Origin: Filimonas lacunae | GTDB taxonomy: Bacteria; Bacteroidota; Bacteroidia; Chitinophagales; Chitinophagaceae | DNA: 64,000 nt | Direction of reading: 5' to 3' | NCBI RefSeq assembly: GCF_002355595.1 | Contig: NZ_AP017422.1 | Coordinates: forward strand, 620,001-684,000 | Shown: positions 8,579-17,920 of the stretch, piece by piece | Position numbering within the stretch: position 1 is the first letter of the stretch | How the letters are laid out: every line of letters begins with the position of its first letter | Program-made: the position numbers and the translations under genes | Notes under the pieces: generated by a model | Databases searched by the model: none | Told to the model about the DNA's origin: nothing | What the model saw: only the letters and a program-made list of their open reading frames with translations

Positions 8579-9760
8579 ATGTTACCGGTAAATCCAACTG
8601 AACTGCTTAAGCTGGTAAAAAAATACCAGGAGGGAACTGCTACTCCTGCCGAAAAGGATTTTATTGAACAATACTATCAGCACTTTCACACACAGGAGAA
8701 GGCATCTGCCCAATGGAACAACGATCACAAACAACAACTGGAAAATAACCTGCTGCAACGCATCAACCTGCAAATTGAGCAGGAAAGCACGCCCGTGGTT
8801 CCTGTTGTGCCTTTATACAAACGTAGCCTGTTTAAAATAGCCGCTGCCGTACTATTACTGGCAACGGGCACGGCTATCTACATAGCATCGCAGCACACAG
8901 ACAACAAACATACCGCAACCGCTCAGCAGGATGTTGCACCAGGTGGAAACAAAGCCACCCTTACCCTGGCGGATGGGTCAGTAATTGTATTGGACAATGC
9001 CGGTAACGGGAAACTTACCTCACAAAATAATTTCAGTGTTATTAAAGCCAGTGATGGCAAAATTGCTTACCAGCAGGATAGCGTTGCCAGTGCTTTAGTC
9101 ATGCAATACAACCTGCTGTCTACTCCTTTAGGCGGGCGCTACCAGGTAACCTTATCTGATGGCACCACGGTATGGCTAAATTCTTCCAGTTCCTTACGTT
9201 ATCCTACTGCTTTTAATGGCGCCACCCGCGAAGTGGAATTAACAGGCGAGGGTTATTTTGAAGTAGCCAGAAATTCAGCCAAGCCTTTTCACGTAATAGT
9301 GCCGGTGAAAAGAGCAGGCGAGCGTAAAATGGATGTAAAAGTGTTGGGTACCCATTTCAATATCAATGCTTATGAGGAAGAGCAGCAAGTGAACACTACA
9401 CTGCTGGAAGGCTCGGTTGTAGTAGGTATTGGCAGCCAGAGCAAATGTATAGCTCCCGGACAGGCAGCGGCGTTGGACCTTTATTCACAGCAACTGCTGG
9501 TGAAGAACGCCGATACAGAAGGGGCGGTAGCCTGGAAAAATGGCCGCTTTGCCTTTCACCACCAGAACATAAAAGAAGTCATGCGCCAGATTGCACGCTG
9601 GTATAATGTAGAAATAGTTTACGAAGGGAAGATAAGTGATGAAGATTTTGGCGGTGAAATACCTTGTAGTGAAAACCTGTCGAAAGTATTGAAAATGCTG
9701 GAGCTGACCGGTATTGTGCATTTTAGATTGGAAGACAGGAAAGTGATTGTAAAGCCATAA
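8579..9760 (+). CDS. FecR-family anti-sigma factor (DUF4974)
   Basis: A 393-residue inner-membrane regulator. The cytosolic N-terminal 80 residues bind the sigma factor. One transmembrane helix lies near 83-103 (FKIAAAVLLLATGTAIYIAS). The periplasmic FecR domain (LSTPLGGRYQVTLSDGTTVW to about 300) and a C-terminal DUF4974 secretin/TonB-like domain follow (FHHQNIKEVMRQIARWYNVE). It relays the signal from the STN-containing SusC protein encoded next to the ECF sigma factor upstream. The A/T-rich leader before the start has no recognisable Shine-Dalgarno, as usual in this phylum. Confidence 0.93.
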   Translation: MLPVNPTELLKLVKKYQEGTATPAEKDFIEQYYQHFHTQEKASAQWNNDHKQQLENNLLQRINLQIEQESTPVVPVVPLYKRSLFKIAAAVLLLATGTAIYIASQHTDNKHTATAQQDVAPGGNKATLTLADGSVIVLDNAGNGKLTSQNNFSVIKASDGKIAYQQDSVASALVMQYNLLSTPLGGRYQVTLSDGTTVWLNSSSSLRYPTAFNGATREVELTGEGYFEVARNSAKPFHVIVPVKRAGERKMDVKVLGTHFNINAYEEEQQVNTTLLEGSVVVGIGSQSKCIAPGQAAALDLYSQQLLVKNADTEGAVAWKNGRFAFHHQNIKEVMRQIARWYNVEIVYEGKISDEDFGGEIPCSENLSKVLKMLELTGIVHFRLEDRKVIVKP

Positions 9761-9847
9761 CGATCAAAAAACTTTTTTCACCTTTTAACCCCTTTTAGCA
9801 ATGTAGAGTTAGAGAGAGCAGACTACGGATGCCAGGCTAAACAAAAA

Positions 9848-9872
9848 CCGGGAGTGCTGCGAACACCCCCGG
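9848..9872 (+). promoter_or_regulatory. Hairpin in the leader of the SusC/SusD operon
   Basis: CCGGGAGTG (9848-9856) pairs with CACCCCCGG (9864-9872) with one A-C mismatch and a 7-base loop, about 70 bases before the SusC start. No T-run follows, so it is not a simple terminator. It may stabilise the mRNA 5' end or mark a processing site between anti-sigma and transporter genes. Function inferred only. Confidence 0.4.
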
Positions 9873-9942
9873 AAGAAAGGTTTAGCGATAAGCGAGATAT
9901 TGACTTAACCACTTAATCAACAAAACCAAACGGTATAAAAGT

Positions 9943-12900
9943 ATGAATCTATTCGTACGTGGCAATGCTATGCCACCTGAGAAGTTATTTTCTAAACAAA
10001 AGCTGTTAGTGATGAAACTGACCATAGTATTTCTTTTAGCAGGTATGTTACAGCTTCACGCCCGCGGCTTTAGCCAGCAGGTATCGATACATGTAAAAGA
10101 TGCTTCCCTGGAAGAAGTGTTTGCGGCTATTAAAAAGCAAACAGGCTATACTTTCTTATATACCTATCCCATGCTGCAGAAAGCCGGTAAGGTGGATATG
10201 GCATTGTCTAACGTAAGCTTGAAGCAGGCGTTGGACGAATGTTTTAAAAATCAGCCGTTGGTATACAATATTGTGGATAATGCAGTAATTGTGAAGGTAA
10301 AGGAAGTGCAGCAACAGCAGGTGTTGCAGGCGGCTTTTCAGCCACCGGTGGTGTCTGCTGTTTCGGGCAATGTAACAGATGATAAGGGCAATCTGGTAGA
10401 AGGTGCCAGTGTGGTAATAAAAGAACTGAACCTGAACACTCAAACCAATAACAAAGGTGCTTTTAGCTTTGCCGATATTGCTGAAGGAACCTACACGGTA
10501 GAAGTAACCATGATTGGTTTTAAAAAGCAGGAAAGAAAATTAACTGTAAAAGGCAAACAGGTAATAGTGAGCTTTGTGCTGGTTACTCAACAAAATCAGT
10601 TGGATGAAACTGTGGTAATTGCTTATGGTACTACCACTAAACGCTACAACACCAGTTCTGTTGGAACAGTTAAAGCGGAAGTAATTCAAAGCCAGCCTAT
10701 AGATAACCCGTTGAATGCTTTACAGGGCAGGATAGCAGGCTTGCAGCTGACACAAGGCAACGGTATACCAGGTAGTCAGACTACTGTGCAAATTCGCGGA
10801 CGAACTTCATTAGATATCAGCACTACTGGTAACATGCCATTGTATGTAATTGATGGGGTTACTTTCAGTGGTTTTAACGGCGGTCAACCAGCTTCTGATA
10901 ACCTGGCATTGAATGGAACTACCACATCTGCCGGTGCTATCAGTCCTTTTTACAACATTAACCCTAACGATATTGAGCGTATTGATGTGCTGAAAGATGC
11001 GGATGCTACCGCTATTTATGGTGCACGTGGGTCTAATGGTGTAATCTTGATCACTACCAAAAAAGGCAGGGCAGGTACAACCAAGCTGGATGCAAATGTT
11101 AGCTCGGGCGCAGGCAAGGTAGGGAGATTTGTGCCTATGATGGACATTCACCAGTATTTACAAATGCGCAGAGAAGCATTTGCGAATGCCGGCACTACTC
11201 CTACAGCCACTAATGCCCCTGATTTACTGGTATGGGACAGCACTAAAACTACCGACTGGCAAAAATACCTGATAGGTGGTAGTGCAGCTATGACCAGCGC
11301 TAATGCTACAGTAAGTGGCGGTAACGGTGGTACACGTTTCCTGTTTAATAGTAACTATACACATAATGGTACAGTGTTCCAGGGCGATTTTCATTCCAAT
11401 CGTTTCTCTAACAGGTTAAATCTCGATCATACCACACGCGATCAGAAACTGAACATTAGTATGGATATAAGTTATTCTACCGACAACACCATATTGCCTA
11501 TGTATGATGCCGGTTCAAACTTCTATAATTTACCACCTAACTACCCTATGTATGCCAGCACTGGTTCATTATATTGGGCGCCTGTTACGTATGCCAGCAC
11601 AAACCCTAAAGCATATGAGGCTAAAGTGAATGAGAGTAAAACCACCAACCTCCTGGCTAACTTTAGCCTGAAGTATAATATCTATAAAAGTTTATTCTTC
11701 AAAGTAACCGGTGGTTATAACGTAGTTACTTTAAATCAGAATGGCCGTCAGCCAATGTCGTCCTATAACCCGGCTTCCACCACTACCGGCAGATCGGTTT
11801 TTACTAACAATCGTAACGAAACATTGGTAGCTGAGCCTCAGCTCGAATACACTACAAAAGTGTGGAAAGGTAAATTGCAGGCATTGGTAGGAAGTACCTT
11901 TCAAAAAGCCACTTCCAGTGGTTCCAGCATTACTGGTACAGGGTATACCAATGATGCATTGTTAACAAGCCTTATCAGTGCTGCCGCTTTTGCAGTTAGC
12001 AGCAACACTAATTATATCTATAAGTTTAACTCAGGTTTTGGCCGTTTAAACTATAACATACTGGGTAAATACATTGTTAATGCTACTTTCAGAAGGGATG
12101 GTTCTTCCCGTTTTGGCGCCAACTATGCGCATGGTAATTTTGGAGCCGGCGGTGCAGCGTGGATATTCTCTGAAGAAAAATTTGTGAAGCAGGCATTGCC
12201 TCTCCTGAGTTTTGGTAAGTTAAGAGGAAGCTTTGGCATTACCGGTAATGATCAGATACCTAACTATAAGTACATGACCTTGTACAATGTAGCAGGTTCT
12301 GGTTACAACTATCAGGGAGGAGTAGTGACTTATCCTACGGTTTCCAGTGTATATCCTAACAATGATTTAAGATGGGAAAGCAACAAAAAAGCAGAGTTAG
12401 GCCTGGAACTGGGCTTTATAGAAAACCGTATTGTATTTAATGCTACTTACTATAGAAACGTTGCCAGCAACCAACTGCTGAATGTGAACCTGCCGGCGCA
12501 GGTGGGTACCGATTCTTACCTGGGTAACTTCCCGGCTACTGTGGTAAACCAGGGATGGGAGCTGGAGTTAAATACTACCAACATTCGTAAAAAGGATTTT
12601 GAATGGACCTCTTCCTTCAATATTTCTATTACCAAAAACAGGCTTACTAAATTCCCCGGTTTAAAAGGTTCTTCTTATGAGTCATCTTATGCAATAGGTC
12701 AACCAGCAGATCTAATCTGGATTTATAATTACCTGGGCGTAGATCCTCAAACCGGTGGCTATCGTTTTGAAGATAAAAACAGTGATGGTACTATTAACTA
12801 TGTATCTGACCGTCAGTATGCCAAAGTGGGTACTCCTTATTTCGGAGGTTTAAACAACACCTTTACTTATAAAGGCTTCCAGTTAGGCTTCTTCTTCCAG

Positions 12901-13344
12901 TTTGCACATCGCTATGGCTATACTAACAATATTATTGGTCCTATAGGTGGTTCCATGTACAACCAGAATACATCTGTTGTAAACAGGTGGCAAAAGGAGG
13001 GAGATAATACCGTGTTAGGAAAAGCAACTACTTCTACCAGTGGACCGGGTGGACTCAATGCTTCTTTAATAAACACATCTACTGCTTTCTGGGGTGATGC
13101 ATCTTTCCTGAGATTTAAAAACATCAACCTTACTTATCAGCTGCCACAGTTGTGGATTCAAAAGCTGAAAATGTCGTCATGCAGCATTTACGTACAGGTA
13201 CAGAATGTATATACCTGGTCTAAACAAAAATACCTGTTAGATCCTGAAACTTCTATTGTGGGCGCAGCTCCTGGCCTGGGCGCCGGTACTATGGCTGTGC
13301 CACCTTTAAGAACTATGGTGGCTGGTATTCGTTGTTCATTCTAA
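9943..13344 (+). CDS. SusC/RagA TonB-dependent outer-membrane transporter with STN signalling domain
   Basis: A 1133-residue outer-membrane importer. It has an N-terminal signal sequence (LLVMKLTIVFLLAGMLQLHA), then an STN secretin/TonB short domain near 45-105 (VSIHVKDASLEEVFAAIKKQ) that signals to FecR. A CarboxypepD_reg domain follows near 140-215, then the plug with its SusC signature (ATAIYGARGSNGVILITTKKG) and a TonB-dependent beta-barrel ending in an aromatic residue (GIRCSF). The start at 9943 gives a long n-region; a later Met at about residue 25 is possible. Substrate unknown; with the SusD partner it imports an oligomer, and its expression is presumably induced through the upstream sigma/FecR pair. 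Confidence 0.93.
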   Translation: MNLFVRGNAMPPEKLFSKQKLLVMKLTIVFLLAGMLQLHARGFSQQVSIHVKDASLEEVFAAIKKQTGYTFLYTYPMLQKAGKVDMALSNVSLKQALDECFKNQPLVYNIVDNAVIVKVKEVQQQQVLQAAFQPPVVSAVSGNVTDDKGNLVEGASVVIKELNLNTQTNNKGAFSFADIAEGTYTVEVTMIGFKKQERKLTVKGKQVIVSFVLVTQQNQLDETVVIAYGTTTKRYNTSSVGTVKAEVIQSQPIDNPLNALQGRIAGLQLTQGNGIPGSQTTVQIRGRTSLDISTTGNMPLYVIDGVTFSGFNGGQPASDNLALNGTTTSAGAISPFYNINPNDIERIDVLKDADATAIYGARGSNGVILITTKKGRAGTTKLDANVSSGAGKVGRFVPMMDIHQYLQMRREAFANAGTTPTATNAPDLLVWDSTKTTDWQKYLIGGSAAMTSANATVSGGNGGTRFLFNSNYTHNGTVFQGDFHSNRFSNRLNLDHTTRDQKLNISMDISYSTDNTILPMYDAGSNFYNLPPNYPMYASTGSLYWAPVTYASTNPKAYEAKVNESKTTNLLANFSLKYNIYKSLFFKVTGGYNVVTLNQNGRQPMSSYNPASTTTGRSVFTNNRNETLVAEPQLEYTTKVWKGKLQALVGSTFQKATSSGSSITGTGYTNDALLTSLISAAAFAVSSNTNYIYKFNSGFGRLNYNILGKYIVNATFRRDGSSRFGANYAHGNFGAGGAAWIFSEEKFVKQALPLLSFGKLRGSFGITGNDQIPNYKYMTLYNVAGSGYNYQGGVVTYPTVSSVYPNNDLRWESNKKAELGLELGFIENRIVFNATYYRNVASNQLLNVNLPAQVGTDSYLGNFPATVVNQGWELELNTTNIRKKDFEWTSSFNISITKNRLTKFPGLKGSSYESSYAIGQPADLIWIYNYLGVDPQTGGYRFEDKNSDGTINYVSDRQYAKVGTPYFGGLNNTFTYKGFQLGFFFQFAHRYGYTNNIIGPIGGSMYNQNTSVVNRWQKEGDNTVLGKATTSTSGPGGLNASLINTSTAFWGDASFLRFKNINLTYQLPQLWIQKLKMSSCSIYVQVQNVYTWSKQKYLLDPETSIVGAAPGLGAGTMAVPPLRTMVAGIRCSF

Positions 13345-13358
13345 AACAAAAAAGTAAC

Positions 13359-14768
13359 ATGAAGTTTATTACATATTCAGTTCGTTCAATAAAAATGCAG
13401 GCGATGGCGCTGGCCGGGGTAGTATTGCTGGCTTCCTGCTCTAAAAGCCTTGATCCGGGTATTCCTAATGGATCAATAGGTGGTGATGCAGTATTTACTT
13501 CTGATAACTCCGCTACTTCAGCAGTAATGGCTATATACAGCTACTCTTATACATATGAGTTTTTAAAGGCACAGACTATTCAGACAGGACTTTCTTCTGA
13601 TGAGTTAATGTATACCATGTCATCTGCTACTACAGATGCAGCGTATGCTGAGTTTTCGGTTAATAACCTTACAGTAGGCAATACAGTACTTCTTCCACAC
13701 TGGAAAAATGCCTACTATGTAATGGCTCAGATAAACCTGGCTATTGATGGCGTAACCAACTCTACCGGTATTACTGCCAGCACTAAAAGCCTGTTACTGG
13801 GTGAGTTAAAATTCTGGCGTGCTTATATATACTTTAGTATGTATAATACATTTGGTCCCGTGCCATTAATTGTAAGTGCAGGTGCCAATGACGCTGAGAC
13901 TAATAAGTACATGCCAAGAACAGACTCTGCTACTATGTTCAAGCAAATTTTTGCCGATCTTACAGAGGCACAAAGCTTATTGCCGGTAGCCTACACCGGA
14001 ACGCTGAGAGGACGTGTAAATAAGGCGGTGGCTTCGGCTTTACTGGCCCGTTTATACCTGTACCAGAAAGATTATGCTAATGCTGAGGCGCAGGCTGCTT
14101 CTGTAATAGGGCAAACCAGCACTTATTCTTTTATGAAGGATCTGACCAAGGTGTTTAAAAATGCAAGTACAGAAACTATCTGGCAAATACCGTCTTATTA
14201 CGGTTATTCTACCGTTGGATATAATTATGTAACACTTACTACCACTACTTTACCGCCCTGGTATCTGAACAAAGCTGTATACAGCTCATTTGATACAGCT
14301 GATTTGCGGAAGGCTAACTGGACTTCTTACGTGGTAAATGGTACTGATACGCTACGTACTATTACTAAATATAAATTACCCAGCAGCACTACAGCCGGGG
14401 ATGAAGCTACTGTAATGATGCGTTTGCCAGAGCAATACCTGATTCGTGCTGAAGCCAGGTTAAAACAGGGGAATACTTCTGGTGCTACCAGTGATTTAGA
14501 CAGTGTTCGTGTAAGAGCAGGCCTGGCATTGTTAAGTGAAAGTTTAACAGCAGATCAACTGATGGATGAGGTAATGTTACAACGTAAACTGGAATTGTTT
14601 GGTGAGCAAGGCCACCGTTGGTTTGATTTAAAGCGTACCAACAGGGCTATCAGTGAGCTGGGCGCCAGCAGGCCTGCATTGGTATCTAAACCAGGGCATC
14701 TGTTGTTCCCTATTCCGGATAACCAGCGCTCGCTGAATACCAATCTTACGCAAAACAACGATTACTAA
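13359..14768 (+). CDS. RagB/SusD-family nutrient-binding lipoprotein
   Basis: A surface lipoprotein of about 469 residues that caps the SusC barrel encoded 14 bases upstream. ATG at 13359 is chosen over an upstream in-frame codon inside the SusC end because it gives a compact signal peptide with lipobox LLASC (Cys27). The C-terminal SusD signature is clear (YLIRAEARLKQGN, LFGEQGHRWFDLKRTN, LLFPIPDNQRSLNTNLTQNNDY). TPR-like helices occupy the middle. Ligand not predictable from sequence. Confidence 0.92.
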   Translation: MKFITYSVRSIKMQAMALAGVVLLASCSKSLDPGIPNGSIGGDAVFTSDNSATSAVMAIYSYSYTYEFLKAQTIQTGLSSDELMYTMSSATTDAAYAEFSVNNLTVGNTVLLPHWKNAYYVMAQINLAIDGVTNSTGITASTKSLLLGELKFWRAYIYFSMYNTFGPVPLIVSAGANDAETNKYMPRTDSATMFKQIFADLTEAQSLLPVAYTGTLRGRVNKAVASALLARLYLYQKDYANAEAQAASVIGQTSTYSFMKDLTKVFKNASTETIWQIPSYYGYSTVGYNYVTLTTTTLPPWYLNKAVYSSFDTADLRKANWTSYVVNGTDTLRTITKYKLPSSTTAGDEATVMMRLPEQYLIRAEARLKQGNTSGATSDLDSVRVRAGLALLSESLTADQLMDEVMLQRKLELFGEQGHRWFDLKRTNRAISELGASRPALVSKPGHLLFPIPDNQRSLNTNLTQNNDY

Positions 14769-14789
14769 TACTAATCAAGATAAACGAGT

Positions 14790-15932
14790 ATGAAGAAACT
14801 GGCCTTTTATATATGTACAGCTTTTGCAGCTGCTGCGGTAACCACCGCAGCAGCCCAAACTGCTAAAAAAGCAGTAAAAGCAAAAGTGAAAGGGTATGCC
14901 ATCGCAGGCACTATTGCCGGGCTGGATACAGGCTGGGTATACCTGGTAAAAGAAGTGGGTGAAGAAAAAATAACCGATTCTGCACGGGTACAAAACGGGC
15001 AGTTCCGGTTTGCCGGCACTGTGCCTTATCCTGTTTTTGCTTTTATCAAACAAGGCAAAACCTACAGCCAGGGCGCTTTCTTCCTGGAAAATACCCCGGT
15101 AACATTTAACGCAAAAAAAGATTCATTGAGCAGTGCTGTAGTAAAAGCAGGTGCGGTAAATGAAGACTGGAAAGCCTATTGCGAAGCATTTAACGTCGTG
15201 AAGGTAAAGGCAGGTGTTTATTACCGTTTGTCCGATTCGTTAAACAAAGTATTTAAAGGCAAGCCGGATTCGGCTTCCAAAGCGTTGCTCGATGCTTCCC
15301 GTAAACAGCTGGAACAAGAAGATGATCAGGTGCATACTACATTTGTGCAGTCACATACATCCTCTGCAGTAAGTGCTTTTGCAGCCCTTACCCATTATGC
15401 GGGTTACAATGCTTTTGATAAAGCTGCAGATATGTATGCTATCATGGACACGGTAGCAAGGGCATCTTATTACGGCAAGAAATTACAGGAGGCATTGCTA
15501 TTAACCAGGAAAACCGCTATAGGTTCAAAGCCGCAATTAACCATGGTTGATACGGCTGGAAGGCCTGTGTCTTTGTCTGATTTTAAAGGCAAATATGTGC
15601 TGGTTGATTTCTGGGCTAGTTGGTGCGGTCCCTGCCGTAAAGAAAACCCGAACTTAGTGGCAGCTTATAACACCTGGCACGAAGCAGGATTGGAAATAGT
15701 TGGTGTATCCTTAGATGGAAGCAAAGAAGCCTGGTTGAAGGCTATTCATGCCGATCATTTAAACTGGACACACCTGAGCGATTTGCAAGGTTGGAAAAAT
15801 GCAGCTGCATTAGAGTTTGGTATTAAATCAGTGCCCACTAACTTTCTGTTAGATAAAGAAGGAAAGGTAATAGCCAAAGATTTACGCGGTGAAGATTTAC
15901 AGAAGAGACTGAAAGTTTTGTTGGGGTCTTAA
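14790..15932 (+). CDS. TlpA-like thiol-disulfide oxidoreductase with DUF4369 domain
   Basis: A 380-residue periplasmic protein with signal peptide (FYICTAFAAAAVTTAAAQ). A DUF4369-type N-terminal domain follows (AIAGTIAGLDTGWVYLVK to about 130), then a helical middle and an AhpC/TSA-TlpA thioredoxin domain from about 250 with active site WCGPC (Cys279, Cys282) and cis-Pro region KSVPTNFLLD. It probably reduces or isomerises disulfides of envelope proteins. It lies 21 bases after SusD and before a terminator, so it is the last gene of the transporter operon. Such proteins often accompany SusCD pairs; what it acts on here is not known. Confidence 0.88.
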   Translation: MKKLAFYICTAFAAAAVTTAAAQTAKKAVKAKVKGYAIAGTIAGLDTGWVYLVKEVGEEKITDSARVQNGQFRFAGTVPYPVFAFIKQGKTYSQGAFFLENTPVTFNAKKDSLSSAVVKAGAVNEDWKAYCEAFNVVKVKAGVYYRLSDSLNKVFKGKPDSASKALLDASRKQLEQEDDQVHTTFVQSHTSSAVSAFAALTHYAGYNAFDKAADMYAIMDTVARASYYGKKLQEALLLTRKTAIGSKPQLTMVDTAGRPVSLSDFKGKYVLVDFWASWCGPCRKENPNLVAAYNTWHEAGLEIVGVSLDGSKEAWLKAIHADHLNWTHLSDLQGWKNAAALEFGIKSVPTNFLLDKEGKVIAKDLRGEDLQKRLKVLLGS

Positions 15933-15963
15933 TCAACATATTATATCCCCCTTGGATTGTCAA

Positions 15964-15995
15964 AAGGAGCGCTGTGTTTACAGCCTCCTTTTTTT
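15964..15995. terminator. Bidirectional terminator between the thioredoxin gene and xerD
   Basis: AAGGAG (15964-15969) with CTCCTT (15985-15990) and inner GCTG/CAGC form a stem followed by T5-6 on the plus strand, with A-residues before it. The gene pair is convergent, and xerD ends inside the T-run. Confidence 0.75.
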
Positions 15996-16893
15996 ATTGA
16001 AAGGCCGGATGGAACTGGTGTAAGGTAGCGCGCAGGTAATCCCGGTCGAGGTGCGTATATATTTCTGTAGTGGTAATACTTTCATGGCCCAGCATTTCCT
16101 GTACAGCCCGCAAGTCGGCCCCACCTTCTACCAGGTGAGTGGCAAAGGAATGACGAAAAGTATGGGGTGAAATGTTTTTGGTTATTTGAGCTGCTAATGC
16201 AAGGTCCTTGATAATGTAAAAGATCATCACGCGTGACAAGCTTTTACCAAACCTGTTTAAGAACAGGATATCATCCTGTCCTTTTTGCGGCTGCTGGTGC
16301 ACTCTCACATTATCTTTATACAGCTTAATATATTTGATGGCATCACTGCCAATAGGCACCAGTCTTTCTTTATCCCCTTTACCAATCACCCGGATAAAGC
16401 CCACATCCAGGTACAGGCAACTGATTTTAAGGTTGATCACTTCACTTACCCGCAGGCCACAACTGTACATTGTTTCCAATATGGCTTTGTTGCGTGCGCT
16501 ATCCGGCTTACTCATATCCAGTGCCCCTATCAGCTGCTCAATCTCTTCAAAGCTTAATACATCAGGCAGGCTGCGTTTTAGCTTAGGGGCTTCCAGCAAT
16601 GGGGTAGGATCTATAGCAGTAATGTTTTCTATCAGGCAATATTTATAAAACCCGCGAATGCCCGAAATAATGCGGGCCTGCGAACTGGGTGTCATACCAA
16701 GTTCATTCACCCATTGCACAAACTGCTGTAAATCTTTCAGGGTAACATCCGATGGGGCCTTTTGATTGCCGGTGGCCAGCAGGTATTCCGTCAGCTTTTC
16801 TATATCGCGCAGGTAAGCTTCTACCGAGTTATCGCTCAGTGAACGTTCCAGCTGCAAATAAGCTTTAAACCCTTTTTTATACGCCTGCCACAT
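15994..16893 (-). CDS. xerD: Tyrosine recombinase XerD
   Basis: A 299-residue site-specific recombinase that resolves chromosome dimers at dif with XerC. The N-terminal SAM-like core-binding domain (residues 1-85, YLQLERSLSDNSVEAYLRDI) and the catalytic domain are complete. Catalytic residues are visible in GLRVSEV (Arg), HTFRHSFATH (His, Arg), GHESITTTEIYTH (His, Tyr nucleophile) and the Lys in the KGDKERLVP hairpin. It is monocistronic by position, convergent with the thioredoxin gene and divergent from the YkgJ gene. XerD versus XerC was not tested by phylogeny. Confidence 0.9.
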   Translation of the reverse strand: MWQAYKKGFKAYLQLERSLSDNSVEAYLRDIEKLTEYLLATGNQKAPSDVTLKDLQQFVQWVNELGMTPSSQARIISGIRGFYKYCLIENITAIDPTPLLEAPKLKRSLPDVLSFEEIEQLIGALDMSKPDSARNKAILETMYSCGLRVSEVINLKISCLYLDVGFIRVIGKGDKERLVPIGSDAIKYIKLYKDNVRVHQQPQKGQDDILFLNRFGKSLSRVMIFYIIKDLALAAQITKNISPHTFRHSFATHLVEGGADLRAVQEMLGHESITTTEIYTHLDRDYLRATLHQFHPAFQ

Positions 16894-16988
16894 AGAGGAT
16901 GCCTATTATTACAGGTAAAGAAAACAATTTTATGGTACATTCATATTGTTAATCCGTATTGAATCTGTTCAACTAACCTGGATGTTAC

Positions 16989-17528
16989 ATGGCAAAACCG
17001 GTAGATTTTCCTGCTTTCAAACAAAAAGTGAGTGAGAATAAAGTGGCGATGCGGAGGTTTTTAGGCAAGCTGGAAAAAGAGCCACCGCGTTTTTTAGATA
17101 AAATGGCTGTTGCGTTAGAGGGAGAAGTGTGGCAGCACACAGATTGCTTATCGTGCGCTAACTGCTGCAAAACTATGAGCCCCACGTTTACGCAGCAGGA
17201 TATAAAGCGTATAGCTACGCATTTAAAAATGACCCCATCGGCTTTTAAAGAGCAATGGCTGGATTACGATGAAAAAGAAGGGGAATGGTCGAATAAAAAG
17301 CAACCTTGTCAATTCTTAAACCTTGCCACCAACAAATGCCACATTTACGAAGTAAGGCCCGATGACTGTGCCGGTTTTCCGCATTTAACCAAGCGTAAAA
17401 TGAAAGATTACCTGCACGTTCACCAGCAAAATGTGGAGTATTGTCCCGCAACATACCGCATGGTAGAGCGTATGCAACAGCAGGTGGTAAAGAAGAAAGG
17501 GGAGTGGATATTTACCTATCCCGACTAG
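16989..17528 (+). CDS. YkgJ-family cysteine cluster protein
   Basis: A 179-residue cytosolic protein of the YkgJ/UPF0153 family, which coordinates metal through clustered cysteines. Visible cysteines are C53, C56, C59 and C60 (CLSCANCC) and later CQFL, KCHIYEVRPDDCAGFPH and YCPA. Biochemical role unknown for the family. Its last 4 bases overlap the end of the convergent yraN gene. Confidence 0.85.
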   Translation: MAKPVDFPAFKQKVSENKVAMRRFLGKLEKEPPRFLDKMAVALEGEVWQHTDCLSCANCCKTMSPTFTQQDIKRIATHLKMTPSAFKEQWLDYDEKEGEWSNKKQPCQFLNLATNKCHIYEVRPDDCAGFPHLTKRKMKDYLHVHQQNVEYCPATYRMVERMQQQVVKKKGEWIFTYPD

Positions 17529-17881
17529 AAAAATACATCTTCAATTAAAAAATATTCATCCGGTTTTCCGGCGTGCAGGTTAATAGACAGCACATCAAAC
17601 TGTAGCAGCACCCAAGTATTGTTTTGTGCCTGGTAAGCCAGGGCAGCCTGCTTTAAACAGTTCATTTTGGTACGGTTGATACTTTCTTCGGGAAGCCCGA
17701 AAATAGTGGATGTGCGCGTTTTTACTTCTACAAAATGTAACCGGTTTTGCCGGGTGGCTATAATGTCTACCTCGCAGCGTTTGTGCCGCCAGTTCTGTTC
17801 CAGTATGGCATACCCTTGCTGCTGCAGCCAGCCGGCTGCCAACGCTTCCCCCTTATTGCCGGTTGTGTTATTATCAGACAT
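17525..17881 (-). CDS. yraN: YraN/UPF0102-family endonuclease-like protein
   Basis: A 118-residue protein with the restriction-endonuclease-like fold motifs of UPF0102: GNKGEALAAGWLQQQGY, then CEVDIIA and VEVKTR (Asp..Glu-x-Lys metal site). Length matches the family (about 120). The family is nuclease-like, but its physiological substrate is not established. It is convergent with the YkgJ gene, overlapping by 4 bases, and divergent from manA. Confidence 0.88.
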   Translation of the reverse strand: MSDNNTTGNKGEALAAGWLQQQGYAILEQNWRHKRCEVDIIATRQNRLHFVEVKTRTSTIFGLPEESINRTKMNCLKQAALAYQAQNNTWVLLQFDVLSINLHAGKPDEYFLIEDVFF

Positions 17882-17920
17882 TGTAGTATCTTTCGCGGGT
17901 TAAACCCTTATGGTGTTAAT

